Origin: Sparassis latifolia
Taxonomy: Eukaryota > Basidiomycota > Agaricomycetes > Polyporales > Sparassidaceae
DNA length: 64,000 nucleotides
Direction: 5' to 3'
Assembly (NCBI GenBank): GCA_018466975.1
Contig: CM031556.1
Location: forward strand, 2,976,001 to 3,040,000
Shown piece after piece: positions 1-9,718 of this stretch (positions are counted from its first letter, which is position 1; every line of letters starts with the position of its first letter). The notes below the pieces were generated by a model. It ran no database searches. It saw nothing but the letters and a program-made list of their open reading frames with translations, and was not told where the DNA came from. The position numbers were made by a program, and so were the translations under genes.

Positions 1-616
1 GCCTGGGCTTGGGGTGGACCATGGGGTTTTCTTCATCCACTACTACCTCGTTCAAGTGCGATACCCTGCGAGTATCAAGGGTATAGCCAGTGCCCTCGTG
101 TGCCAGAGAGGTATCGGGGGTAATCCTGTAGAATAAAGTCACAAAGTAAACCCAGCTGAGTGAAGGGGGTGCTTACACGATGTTCAATGATGAACGGATC
201 GTACTAGTGTTCGGTACGCCCAACACCACGTACCGCCCAGTTACGACAGCCTCGTAGAACAAACCAACTGTGCCCGCCTTAATACAGATAGACAGTAAGC
301 GGAAAGCGTGACGTCATTGCAGTACGAGGCAACTCACCATTGCAGGATGAGAACTGTCGGCGGGAACTTCAACTACAGCTTCAAACAGCAGAGTACAGGG
401 AGCTGCAGTGGTCCCGAAAGTCTTCTCGCCAAGTAACAACTGTTTATATTGCTCGCGAGTGATATGTTTTCCATTGACGTTAATGTGGACGTGTTTGGAG
501 ATGAAGGCATCAAAGGCCGTATGAAACGCTTCCTCGGACGCAGCGTCCAGTACAGCCTTCAGATGCTCCTGAGTCCACTGGGCAAGACTTGGAACAGTGA
601 GAGACGAGCCAGACAT
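1..616 (-). CDS. NTF2/SnoaL-like hypothetical protein, 3' end off the window
   Basis: Three exons are visible. Exon 1 runs from ATG 616 to about 316 and has the look of a small alpha-beta cone fold of the SnoaL/NTF2 type: a helical start with WTQEHLKAVLDA and FHTAFDAFISKHVHINVNG, then a strand-rich part. A GTGAGT donor ends it. Exon 2 (about 282-178) starts AGTVGLFYEAVVTGRY, and exon 3 (about 128 down to 1) starts after CTACAG with ITPDTSLAHEG and continues off the left edge. The splice phases keep one open frame across the three exons. No catalytic residues can be assigned, so an enzyme role cannot be claimed; such proteins are common, short and cytosolic in Agaricomycetes. Family assignment is inference from fold-like pattern only. 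Confidence 0.6.
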
Positions 617-979
617 AATGTAGGGACGAAACGCGAGCTTCCGCCGCTGCCAGTTCTAGGGAATTTGTATGATCCGTTGAGCACCGAGATTTCATTTGAG
701 CATGACGTCCGAGATCATAAGAACGCGATAGAGTTTGAGTTAGGGGGTCGAGGAGGACAGTCATGGCTGAGCGCTGAGTCTCGATACGCCTCGAACCTCA
801 GAGCGTCACGAATGAGGACTCTGAGCGCTAGACGTGGTCCGAACGGTAGCTATATTGGCTCAGCTAGTACTATCTCGCTGAAAGCTCTGAACGCGATAGT
901 ACATTATGCATAATTTATCATTCGACAAAGGTATGGAGCCGACCAGCGTGCTGCACATACCCAATAGACAACCATCTCC
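617..979. other. Intergenic, no gene seen
   Basis: An open frame runs through 449-913 on the plus strand, but it overlaps the coding exon on the other strand and shows no protein-like composition. Nothing else is recognisable. Confidence 0.5.
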
Positions 980-1769
980 TCAGCATCTGCCGTTGGTGAT
1001 CTCCTTCATCTTCTCCACTGGCAGTTCATAGCAGCGGTTAATTAACTCCTTCATCTTCTCTAGTTCATAGCAGCGGTTAATGATCTCTCCTTCTGCGTCG
1101 ACTCTTGCCATGCACTTGTGCTTATCCGATGCCTTCGAGAAGTCAATGATGCGAATGCTTGCGTTAGGAAGAACGAGCATGTGATGCGCATCGATAATAT
1201 CATTATGCTGGATACCCGCTTGATGGATCAGGAGAAGCATTACCATACGATTGATGCTTCCCTAAGGTAAGCGTTCCGACTTGACCAAGAGGACACAAAA
1301 CTCACTTGACTGCACTTATTGCGTCTGCTCTGTTCGCTGTCTCCTTGTACCACTCCAGAACAATGCAGCCCACGTTAATGCCCTGAATTACCGCGGAGAA
1401 GAACCCGTAGAAGCGTGGCACGACCGTGCCTTGCAAGGGAGCGAGTTTCTCCACGTACAAATTGGCTTCATGTTCCAAACGTCTGACTGCCTGTTCTCCC
1501 TGTACCCATTTGACTGCGACGTCTTGCTCTGCAGGCTTGTGCGAAAGCGGTGGATAATGCTCGTTAACCTGGAGACTTGCGTGGTATACCCGCTTCTCGC
1601 ACTTGGAACCGTATATGGGGTGATTGTCAGCGTGGTTGGCTGCACGCATTGGATCCCTAATAGTTGCAATCATATGCTGTGATGTGTCGAATTTGGGCCG
1701 TGACGAGAGAGGGAGTTCGTAAACGGTATGCCGGCTGAAGACCAGCTTGATGCTATGTCCTGCAGGCAT
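980..1769 (-). CDS. Protein-kinase-fold protein, tandem copy 1 (possibly broken)
   Basis: Two exons. Exon 1 (1769-1302) carries the N-lobe: VAVKW, with a likely ATP-binding Lys, then a GTVVPRFYGFFS segment and VGCIVLEW (hinge-like). Exon 2 (about 1261-980) carries the C-lobe: GIQHNDIIDAHHM, with a catalytic-loop-like H-N-D, and IIDFSKA at the place of DFG. It resembles the choline-kinase/fungal protein-kinase-like superfamily; the substrate is unknown. The next gene downstream in the window is its paralogue. The C-terminus has an internal repeat of the INRCYEL..EKMKE unit. The GTGAGT donor used by the paralogue leads here to a stop in exon 2 unless one more G is present at the GGG run near 1260. 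Either a weaker donor (GTCAAG) is used, the sequence lacks one base, or the gene is decaying. Confidence 0.6.
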
Positions 1770-1816
1770 CGGAGTAGAAGTGTGAGTGAGTAACTTGTGG
1801 CGGCAGATGTGTCCGG

Positions 1817-1824
1817 TTTATATA
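1817..1824 (-). promoter_or_regulatory. TATA box of kinase-like copy 1
   Basis: TATATAAA on the minus strand, about 48 bp upstream of the ATG at 1769, a normal distance for a fungal core promoter. Confidence 0.45.
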
Positions 1825-2114
1825 CTGATGGTTAGCCTTTGTTCGCCTGTTTGTCCTGCGGTTCACGTTGTGTTCTAACTCCGAATACCTCATGGCGGCC
1901 CACGTCTCAATCAGCAGAATTACTAGTTAGAGGTATAAGTGTACTAATCAACAGAAACTACGGGCCGAACAAACGTGTTGTACGCATTCAGCTGACAGCT
2001 GACGATAAATAAAAGATGCAACACCACTCCGAGTAAAATATACCAGGGGCCACACGAAGAGAGTGTAAGAAAGATTTTACGGTATCGCCAGATTTCGGGG
2101 CACAGCCCCGTGTA

Positions 2115-2854
2115 CTAAGCCCTCTTGCCATAAAGCCGTTCCATTTCGTACAGTTCTCTACATCGGACGGGAACCTCTCCTTCCTTCTCGTTCAGCAGAC
2201 ATGGGGTCTCTCCACGGCAAGCATGCACGAACGCATTTGAATAATCAATGACACGAATGGAGCCATCTGGATGAACGCGCATATGGTGGCCATCGAGCAA
2301 TTCACCGTGGTAGATCCCCACTCTGTGAAGGAGAGACACGGCCAGCATGCGTAGCCGGCTTGACTGGAATGAGCGTTTTGATAGTGGTCACAAGGATACG
2401 AAGCTCACTTGATTTCTTCCGGCCTCCCCTGGCGATTCCCTTCGCACCACTCCATTACAAGACAGCCCACGTTGACGTCATCTATGACCCCGGAGAAGAA
2501 ACCATGGATCCATGGCACGACCGTGCCTTGCAAGGGACTTAGGATGCCGTCGTACAGACTTGCCTCGTATCTCAAATTTTCAACCGCGCTTCTTCCACGA
2601 ACCCACTTCACTGCGACCTGTTGGGATTCCACGGGCGTAGTGGGGAGGGCATACGCATTAAGAACTCCATGGTACACCTTTTTGTCGCCATAGTTGCCGT
2701 GAATCGGATGGTTGTTCGCGTTGTTTGGTATGTGTTTTGCGACACGGCGACTGGAGATCCTCACGATAAGGTTGTGCGGCAGTACGGTCGTTTCCCAAAG
2801 TCTGTACACCGTGGAGCGGTCGAACACCACGTCGATGCTGAAGCCAGAAGACAT
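2115..2854 (-). CDS. Protein-kinase-fold protein, tandem copy 2 (catalytic motif altered)
   Basis: This is the paralogue of the gene at 980-1769, in the same orientation and with the same two-exon structure. Exon 1 (2854 to about 2407) has VAVKWVRG, GTVVPWIHGFFSGVI and VGCLVMEW. After a GTGAGC donor and a TCAAG acceptor, exon 2 continues in frame into LAVSLLHRVGIYHGELLDG and IRVIDYSNA, ending YGKRA. Shared blocks such as LQGTVVP..GFFS.VI and HPI.G....K.VYH show recent common origin. Where copy 1 has H-N-D, this copy has H-G-E, and IIDFSKA is VIDYSNA, so the catalytic Asp may be lost. It could be a pseudokinase. No signal peptide or membrane segment is seen. Confidence 0.7.
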
Positions 2855-3123
2855 GGAGGGCAGAGAGTTGTACCAGGTGGCCGAAGGTTTGGCTTTAATT
2901 TCGACGTGGCCAGAGAATGCATGACTGCGCCACTGATTATTGCCATTGTCAGTGACGCGTTGACGTCACGTGGCTCGCGGTACGCGAGCCACCCGGCCTG
3001 TCTTTTACCCATGCCAACACTGATCACATCCCCCTTTGACGAACACTGAACACTGAACACAGCGCAAGCGTCGAGTACAGATTGTTATGAAGAGACATTG
3101 CATATACGCTTATTTCGTACCAT

Positions 3124-3819
3124 TCACTTCCTCTCCCAAGTCCTGAACAACTTCATCAGCCTTCTCTCCTTTAACAACGCCCCATCCAGCACCTTCACCG
3201 ACAGCGGAGTACTGATCGATGCCTTCAGCTCCGGAGACACGAAGGCATCCGGGGACGCCCATTCGTGCACCGCCAAGTACTTCGGTGCGCGCTTCTGCTC
3301 AGTGACACTCACGCCCAGCTGCGACACATCCTCCACCACAAACCTGCGGCTCCTGACCCATCCCGGCACCTTCGCTAGCATTGGGATATGCTCCTCGTCG
3401 TACCACTTGTTGAACTCCTCCTCGTCCTCCGGCTTCACCTCCAACGACACGAACGACGCGTATTCGGCTGGCCTTGTCGCATCGAAGAGAGCCGAAGGTG
3501 GGTGAATGGCACCCGGGTATACGGAAAGATTCCGCCTGTCCATCAACTCGAACTGCTCCATCTTCTCCTGCTCCGGGCCGCTCCATCTCTTCCACAGCCC
3601 AGGCCACGCCTCCATGAACTCCTCGTGAGATGCCACGTCGTACGTTGCCGCGAAGCTCGGCTGCTGTCCGTCGATAGCCTCCCAGCGCGCCCACGTCTGG
3701 AAAACGGGTGTATCGATGAGTCCGGGAATGTGCAAGTTATTGTACCAGTCATGGTATTCCTCGATGGGGACATTGGAGCCAGGTTCGGAGAAGACGACCA
3801 TGAAACCGCGGTACGCCAT
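3124..3819 (-). CDS. Dimeric alpha-beta barrel (EthD-like) protein
   Basis: An intronless frame of about 231 residues with two ferredoxin-like (dimeric alpha-beta barrel) repeats. The first has GFMVVFSEPGSNVPIEEYHD and WYNNLHIPGLIDTPVF; the second has EEEFNKWYDEEHIPMLAKVP followed by RRFVVEDV. The paired 'W(Y)xxxHIP' motif near the start of each repeat is typical of EthD/DABB proteins, which bind small aromatic or polyketide-like molecules or act as small-molecule oxygenases or cyclases; the substrate here is unknown. An in-frame ATG exists at 3867, but a TATAAAA element lies at 3855-3861 inside that extension, so the start at 3819 (MAYRGF) is preferred. The last residues are LFRTWERK. Confidence 0.8.
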   Translation of the reverse strand: MAYRGFMVVFSEPGSNVPIEEYHDWYNNLHIPGLIDTPVFQTWARWEAIDGQQPSFAATYDVASHEEFMEAWPGLWKRWSGPEQEKMEQFELMDRRNLSVYPGAIHPPSALFDATRPAEYASFVSLEVKPEDEEEFNKWYDEEHIPMLAKVPGWVRSRRFVVEDVSQLGVSVTEQKRAPKYLAVHEWASPDAFVSPELKASISTPLSVKVLDGALLKERRLMKLFRTWERK

Positions 3820-3854
3820 GGTGGACTGCGGAAGAGGCAATGAGTCGTCACCGG

Positions 3855-3861
3855 TTTTATA
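3855..3861 (-). promoter_or_regulatory. TATA box of the alpha-beta barrel gene
   Basis: TATAAAA on the minus strand, 36 bp before the preferred ATG at 3819. It argues against use of the upstream in-frame ATG at 3867. Confidence 0.5.
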
Positions 3862-3867
3862 TCGCAT

Positions 3868-4377
3868 ATCTCATTACTTTTTTAGGCTGAAACCAAGTTT
3901 CATTCATTGATCTGTTCTCAGCATCACGAGCACAATCGCCCCTATGAATCAGATTCCAGGTGGTCGTCTGATCGGTCTCGGCGAAAGAGTTTGGGGTGTG
4001 TTCATTCCGAGCTCGGTACGTCGGATATCACAACGAACTTACGTATGCCGACAATGCAGACGGTATAAAGTTCTAGCGTTCTTTAATGATCGATTACAGC
4101 AGACAACAGAACATATTCGACAGGCACAGTACAACCTAAGAGCACAGCGCAGACGACAAAATAGAACGATGAACAGGATACACACAACGGTGGAAGAGAC
4201 GGGCACTGGATGATTCAGAGCCACGGTGCAGGATCAATCGGTCGGTAGCCAGTGCAAAGCTAGTTAGAATCACGCTAGGAAGTGACACCAGAGGCGGCAG
4301 AGGCATTAACACGAGAATCAGAGTGTTGAACGGTGAGGATTGAGTCCCGAGTGCCGGATTTGATGAGAGGCCGTTCC
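3868..4377. other. Intergenic, no gene seen
   Basis: The stretch lies between the 3' end of dmc1 and the 5' end of the alpha-beta barrel gene. Frames here are short and basic (for example 3944-4213, plus) with no family resemblance. Confidence 0.5.
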
Positions 4378-6361
4378 TTAGACGTCTGCCCATCCGCCTT
4401 CGTCGAGCTTGTAGGATGCTTCACTTTCTGGTCTATCCGGACTGTCAACAAGTTTGGCGACCCGTTCCTCGGCGCGCCCTGCGAAATAGTATTTGCGTCG
4501 TTGAACAGAGGAGTAATGCTGCAGAGACAAACCTTTCCGGAGGAACATTCTGGTTGCCGAGGCATGCGAGAGGATGTGACCACCGATGGGTTTCAAGGCA
4601 CCGCCAGCCACGAAAGTCATCGTTGCACCAGGGTCAGCTGTGCGTCACGGGTCAGTATCAGTATCGGCCAGTGACCGACGAAATTACACGGGCAGACCTA
4701 CACTGGACTTGGTTCGTCATCAAGATTGCGATCTGAAGAATGGATCCCGCGGAGTTCAGTAGGAAATCCCATGTAAGATCTACGGCGAAACATACGTTAT
4801 ATTCCTCTGACAATTTGCTAAGCTTCGAGAGCATCTGTGTGACATCAGTGAGGCAGGACATGTGAAACATGTGCTGCAAATCCACGAACTTGTGCGAGCT
4901 AGAGAGCAGGTCAACTCAGCCCTTGGGAGCAAAACAATCTCCAACGCACCTTTTGTTGTCTCTCACTCAATTCACCTCGTCCCGAATAATCAGTGCGAAA
5001 CAGCGCCATGATGCTGTCTACAATCTAAAGCGGAAATGAGTCCCCATGCAAGGAAGGCAGTATGCGGCGTACGAGTAGTCTAAAATCTTTGTCTTCGGCA
5101 AACCGAATAGAGCACTCGTTGATAAGTTCCATCTACAAGGCGAACTCTTGAAATAATATTCGGCCACAACGGAAGTAATCTCACCTGATGCTCGCTGTTG
5201 AATGCTCGTGCTAAGGGCCACAGGGAAATCACGTCTCAGTGTGCGTAGGGAGGAAGGAGGCTCACCGTAAAGGATGTTCTCCAAGGCCATATCTCCGTTC
5301 ACCCCAAAGCGGTCTGCTATTGCCCTGATACGATCCGGTCGGAACGTCCCCTCCGTGTCGATGTAGGCGACCTAGGGTAAGTCGTATGCGTGCTGTCACA
5401 CATACGTATGCGCATATACTCACCTTTCCAGCAGCACCTCCCATGTCCGGAGGAAGTTGAGTGACGACGCTCATGGTGTGCGCAAGCTGAGTTTTTCCGG
5501 TGCGAAACTCGCCGTAAACTTTACCATGATGAATGAAAGTACTCAGAAAGGCCCAATAAATTCTACCTTCTGTGATGGATTGAGACATGACGCCACCTGC
5601 AGCACAGAGTCAGTCGTGGAGCGTTAAAGGTATATATCAAGTAACTCACCGCCAAGAATTGTGTCGACGGACTTACTACCCGTACTGATGGTGAGTACCC
5701 TCTTCCTTTTCTCTTGCACCTCGAGTCCTGTCGCAAATGAGGAGCCCTAAAACTCAAATCAATACAAGCGCATATATACTGTCCTCGAGGAATAAAATCA
5801 CCAGCATCTTATGCGCCGCTTCCTACGCATGAGCGGTCTGAGTATACACGCGATGGTTGAGGTCAAGGCCTCTCACCTTGATCTTCTCAACCTTCGCTTC
5901 TGACATTCCCTTGAAAACAAACAGGTCCATTTAAGATCCATATAACACATAGCATACGGGCAGACCTTGATTTTCAGCATTTGTCGGCGGGTTGTCATGT
6001 TGACTCCAGATACGGTATTGATTGCCGCGGCCTACGAACGGTCAGAACTCAAAAAAAGTCGAGAGGAAGCTCAGGTACCTTCAGTTTTAGAATGTCTTGA
6101 ACATTGATGCCCTTTGAAGGGGGTGAACGAGAGATCAGTTTTTATCAACACCGTATGCGGAGCCAGTAGGTCGAAAGCCAGGTCAACGACTTACATGTTG
6201 CTGTAGTTCATCTACGTTATCAAAATAAGGGCCCTTCCCAAAAGACAGATCATCAGCGCGACAGAACTTAGAGGTGTCCTGTACCATACCTCTTCGACGT
6301 CCTCTGCTTGTGGGCTAGAAGGTCGCGACGGGGCAGGTTGAGAAGGAGTACGGCGAACCAT
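4378..6361 (-). CDS. dmc1: Meiotic recombinase Dmc1/Lim15
   Basis: RecA-family strand-exchange protein that coats single-stranded DNA and searches for the homologue in meiosis, in the nucleus. The gene is split into about 15 small exons from ATG 6361 ([18 protein letters not shown]) to GGWADV at 4378. The N-terminal helix-hairpin-helix part includes [25 protein letters not shown] and [11 protein letters not shown]. The core has Walker [41 protein letters not shown], Walker [20 protein letters not shown], and the L2 region MTNQVQSDPG and [18 protein letters not shown]. The ending [19 protein letters not shown] is the Dmc1 rather than the Rad51 version. One exon is only 9 nt (4890-4898). The first exons are duplicated downstream as a relic at 8795-9149. 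A divergent membrane protein gene shares the 5' intergenic region. Confidence 0.95.
4890..4898 (-). other. dmc1: 9-nt microexon of dmc1 (Leu-Ala-Gln)
   Basis: The exon ending RQQK stops at GTGCGT (intron 4899-4950). The next conserved exon starts [13 protein letters not shown] after CACACAG (intron 4835-4889). Dmc1 proteins need L-(A/G)-Q between them, and CTCGCACAA at 4890-4898 supplies it exactly. It is preceded by CTCTAG and followed by GT, in phase 0 on both sides. Confidence 0.85.
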
Positions 6362-8786
6362 TGTAGCTAAAAAGGTAGAGTGTGAAGTTTACTCGCTGCG
6401 CGGTATGTGCTAGGTCAGAGTACGGTTGACTCGGAATGTGGTGGTCCGATTTGCGACTCACGTGATCGTGACAGAGATTGCGGGACTTGGACTCTACAAT
6501 TAGGTTCATCAGTCCTCCGACGTGGTGGTGCATCTTACCCACTAATCTCGCGTACATCGTTCCAGCGCCCATCTCCGGCGGCCACTTATCTGCGCGCATC
6601 AAGGGGCCAACGACTCTCCGATGATTAGTATCAGTGAGCTAATTAGCAAGTACGCAGGGTGCGTGGACCAAATAGAAGTGGAGCCCGGAACATTAATGCG
6701 CGTCAGAGGCTGCGCAACGTTGCAGCGCTAATATTATCGGAACTCCAAGGGTTTGTCCTGGCGGCGTAGATAGCGCGGGTGGATCAGAAGTCAAAGGTGG
6801 GAAAGGGAATCCACGCAAAAGCCCTTCAAGATAAGCCACGATTGCGAATGATACATGATACTTCTCAGTTGGAGCAGGATGTGGTAAATTTGACTACTAC
6901 AGGTCGTATCTGGTGTGAGTAATGATGCAATGCTGTTCGCTTGGATATTGATGCAGATGTCCTAGATATTTCCATGGTCCTCCTGCTGTACGATTATTGT
7001 GAGTGGGCACTGGCAATCGGTGATCTTTCCGCATCATGCTCATGAACTTCTGTTGTGTAGGCCTGACATTATGCGATGAAGTGAGATCAGCTGTGAAGTT
7101 CCTTTCACGTTGAATACTGATTACCCAAAGGTCCATCATGTATGGCGGTCTCGGTCACCCGTGGGCGTTTGATATTTTCACGGTAAACTTACAAGCCTCA
7201 CATGTCATTACAAGATTACTGAGAAACACCTTTGTAGAACCGATACTGGCCGTAAGAACTCTTCTATTTGAGTCTCATGACATTATCTCACTATCCGCCT
7301 TAATACCAGGATTGCGTTCATGGTGTAAGTGCGGTTACTCTTGTGTTACTCAAGGCTGACTGACATATCACTCATAGTTTTGACTCAGTCGGTTAGCAAT
7401 GAATCACTTTTATGCCGTTGAGAATACCTGATCCTTTTTCTCAGTGCTGCGTGTTTTCCAAACATCGGATACAGGAGTGAGTGGGCACGTTGATCCTCAG
7501 CTGGTTAGGCACTGACATGTTCACCATCAGTTGTAAGTGGTCAAGTGCTCTCCTCCACAATCACCATGTCAGTGATGCTGTCCAACCCAGTTGTCATTTC
7601 TTCTTTCAATGGGCAGTCTACTCTCCCATACCTTCTTCGATATCACTAGGCAGTACGAGACTCTCCTATCCTAACTTGTCCATACTAATATTGTATGCCT
7701 AGTAATTTTGATATCTAAACTTCATGCAATGTATGGCTGCAACAGAACACTGCTTGCCGTCATGTGTACTCTCTTGGTTGTTGAGATTGTCGCGACAGCG
7801 GCTGCAGGTGGCATTGCGGCTTACAAAATGCGAGGTACGCCACCTGCCAATGTTTCTTGCGCCAATAATTAAGTACCTGCCTTACAGCTGTCACGGTCGC
7901 CGCTCACACCGGGTGTTTCCCGGGTAACGACTACGCCTACGACTGGTCGTTCTGGGTGCCACCACTTGGCTTTGAAGCCTTCCTGTTTGCGCTGGCTCTA
8001 TGGAAAGTCGTACAAGAAGTACGAGATGACATGCAGACATCTCGTTTGATGGTGGTGCTCTTGCGCGACTCAATCTTCTATTTTGGTGCTGCTTGCACCA
8101 TCCTTCTGATTAATTTCTTCGTGTGGTTATTTCGGGTACGGTTCCAAATTCTCTTGATATCGTGAATGGAGGCACTTACTCCCGAAGCCTAGCCCGCATT
8201 GCTTGGTGCATTCGTTCCGTAAGTGAGATCTCTGTGGCATTTGACCTCGAAACTCAACCTTCAATCGAGTTTGGTGACAACGTGCCGCTCGATTATTGGT
8301 TGTAGGATGCTGGTATGTCCTACTGTTTGTCTGTCCGGGGATTATCAAACATTAATCTGATTTTTCCACAGTTAAATATCCAGGAAGCTGCAGAGATGAC
8401 GGCTGACACACCCTCGGACATATTGCCGTCAATACAGTTTCGAACATTTACCGTGAACGAAGAGGGGAATAATAAAGAGTGTTCAAGGTATGTGTGTCAC
8501 ACGCTGACTCTGCTCGTCTAACGGATCGATCGACGTTTGCAGAGATATGCCGTGAGCGCAGCCTTGTCATTTCAGACAGTCGGTGTTGTCCAGCGGTAAT
8601 AACCAGTCTAAATTTAAACACTAATTGTGTTTGTGGATTATACCCTCAAAATTATAACAGTTTCAGTATCCTATGTACCACGCGAACAATGAACAACGAA
8701 CTCTCATGCACTGACTGGTGCAGGAGAAATTGCTGTGACAAACTCGAAGACCAGCCGCCTCCTCCACGATGAAATCCTCTTCATAC
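6010..8786. repeat. Tandem segmental duplication, unit A
   Basis: This unit comprises the first exons of dmc1 (minus strand), the divergent promoter and a DUF6533-type membrane gene (plus strand). The same order and orientation recur, diverged by many substitutions and indels, at about 8787-11830. The right boundary is placed where dmc1 exon sequence reappears. Confidence 0.8.
6621..8555 (+). CDS. DUF6533-type membrane protein, copy A
   Basis: Multi-exon gene whose exact structure is uncertain. ATG 6621 gives ISELISKYAGCVDQ. Later exons read DISMVLLLYDYC, LTLCDE and V-HHVW, matching the YDYxLTxxxEVxxxW signature of DUF6533. A later exon, near 7730-7835, reads KLHAMYG and LLAVMCTLLVVEIVATAAAG. 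The next exon (about 7886-8133) has WVPPLGFEAFLFALALWKVV and then LLRDSIFYFGAACTILLINF. These are typical helices of this Agaricomycete family, which looks like a seven-helix membrane protein of unknown function. The last exons are ADTPSDILPSIQFRTFTV and RDMP before the stop at 8553-8555. It diverges from dmc1 across a short promoter. A tandem copy follows at 9719-11647. Confidence 0.65.
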
Positions 8787-8794
8787 TAATACAG

Positions 8795-9149
8795 CATCGA
8801 ATGCCACGGCCTACGGACGGTCTGAAAAAAACAAATCGGTAGAAAATCGAATATTTTCGGCTTGAGAATGTCTTGGGCACTGATACCCTTTAGAAGGCGA
8901 GTGAGCGCTCAGCGTTTGCAGTCGGCACGTGCAGCTTTAACTACATGGTGCGCCGGCTGCGCATGCAGAACCAGTTCAACGACTTACACGCTACTGTAGC
9001 TCATCTACGTTATCACAAGTGCCCTTCTCAACCGACAGGTCATCAGTACGACAAAAACTCCGAGGTCTCTTGTATCGCTTCGATGTCCTCCTCTACTTGC
9101 GGCTAGCAGGACGCGACGGAGCAGGTCAGGAAAGGGTACGGCGAATCAT
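8795..9149 (-). pseudogene. Relic of the first dmc1 exons
   Basis: The minus-strand sequence aligns by eye with dmc1 exons 1-4 and their introns. It has an ATG at 9149 followed by ATTCGCCGTACC (true gene GTTCGCCGTACT), a GATGAGCTACAG block matching DELQQ at about 8990-9005, then the ATCAGTGCCCAAGACATTCT block matching the INVQDIL exon, and finally the GGCCGTGGCATTC block. Frame-breaking changes are present and everything after exon 4 is missing, so no recombinase can be made. It arose with the tandem duplication. Confidence 0.85.
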
Positions 9150-9718
9150 TCTTGGTGAAACTCTAAGTATGTTGTAGTGTTTAAATTTTCTGGCTATGCG
9201 ATTGAAGAGTGTGTGTCGGTAAGGGTGGTGCGCGTATCGTTACGACTCACGTGATTGAGTGACGGTCTTCCCTCCGAACTTCCGGACTTCCGACAACAAC
9301 GGCCGCCACAGACAACTCCACCTAGGCAATGCAATGCACATAGAATCGTGGATCACCCGAGCCTGCTAATAGTAAGAGGGAAGCGAGTACGCGCGTGCCA
9401 CATGCATTGCACGCTGTACATCCAATTCCTTTCTTACGGCTCCACTCCTTGCTGCTGGCTTCTTGCTGCTAGCATTTCTGAAGGAGCTCGCCGCTGTGTT
9501 ATCCCTTCATGCTGGTGGAATACGAGTAGCCTAGGATATGCAGCAGGCTGCGTATGGTTGTCTTTTGGTCGTCCTCGATGGTGCGCCTTACAGTATGTCA
9601 ACCTCACAGCTCCGGCATCATTCCAGGCAGAAATTTCCGGCGCCCAGCGCCACTCAGCTGCGCACATCAAGTGATCAATGACGCTCCGGTGATCTCGTCG
9701 AGCCAGTTAGCACAGTGC

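Noticed and set aside
449..913. 154-codon plus-strand frame
   Set aside because: Overlaps the coding exon of the SnoaL-like gene in antisense and has no protein-like composition.
3820..3867. Upstream ATG (3867) for the alpha-beta barrel gene
   Set aside because: A TATA box lies between the two ATGs, and the extra 16 residues are not part of the fold.
3944..4213. Basic 89-codon plus-strand frame
   Set aside because: Arg/Gln-rich with no family resemblance or splice support.
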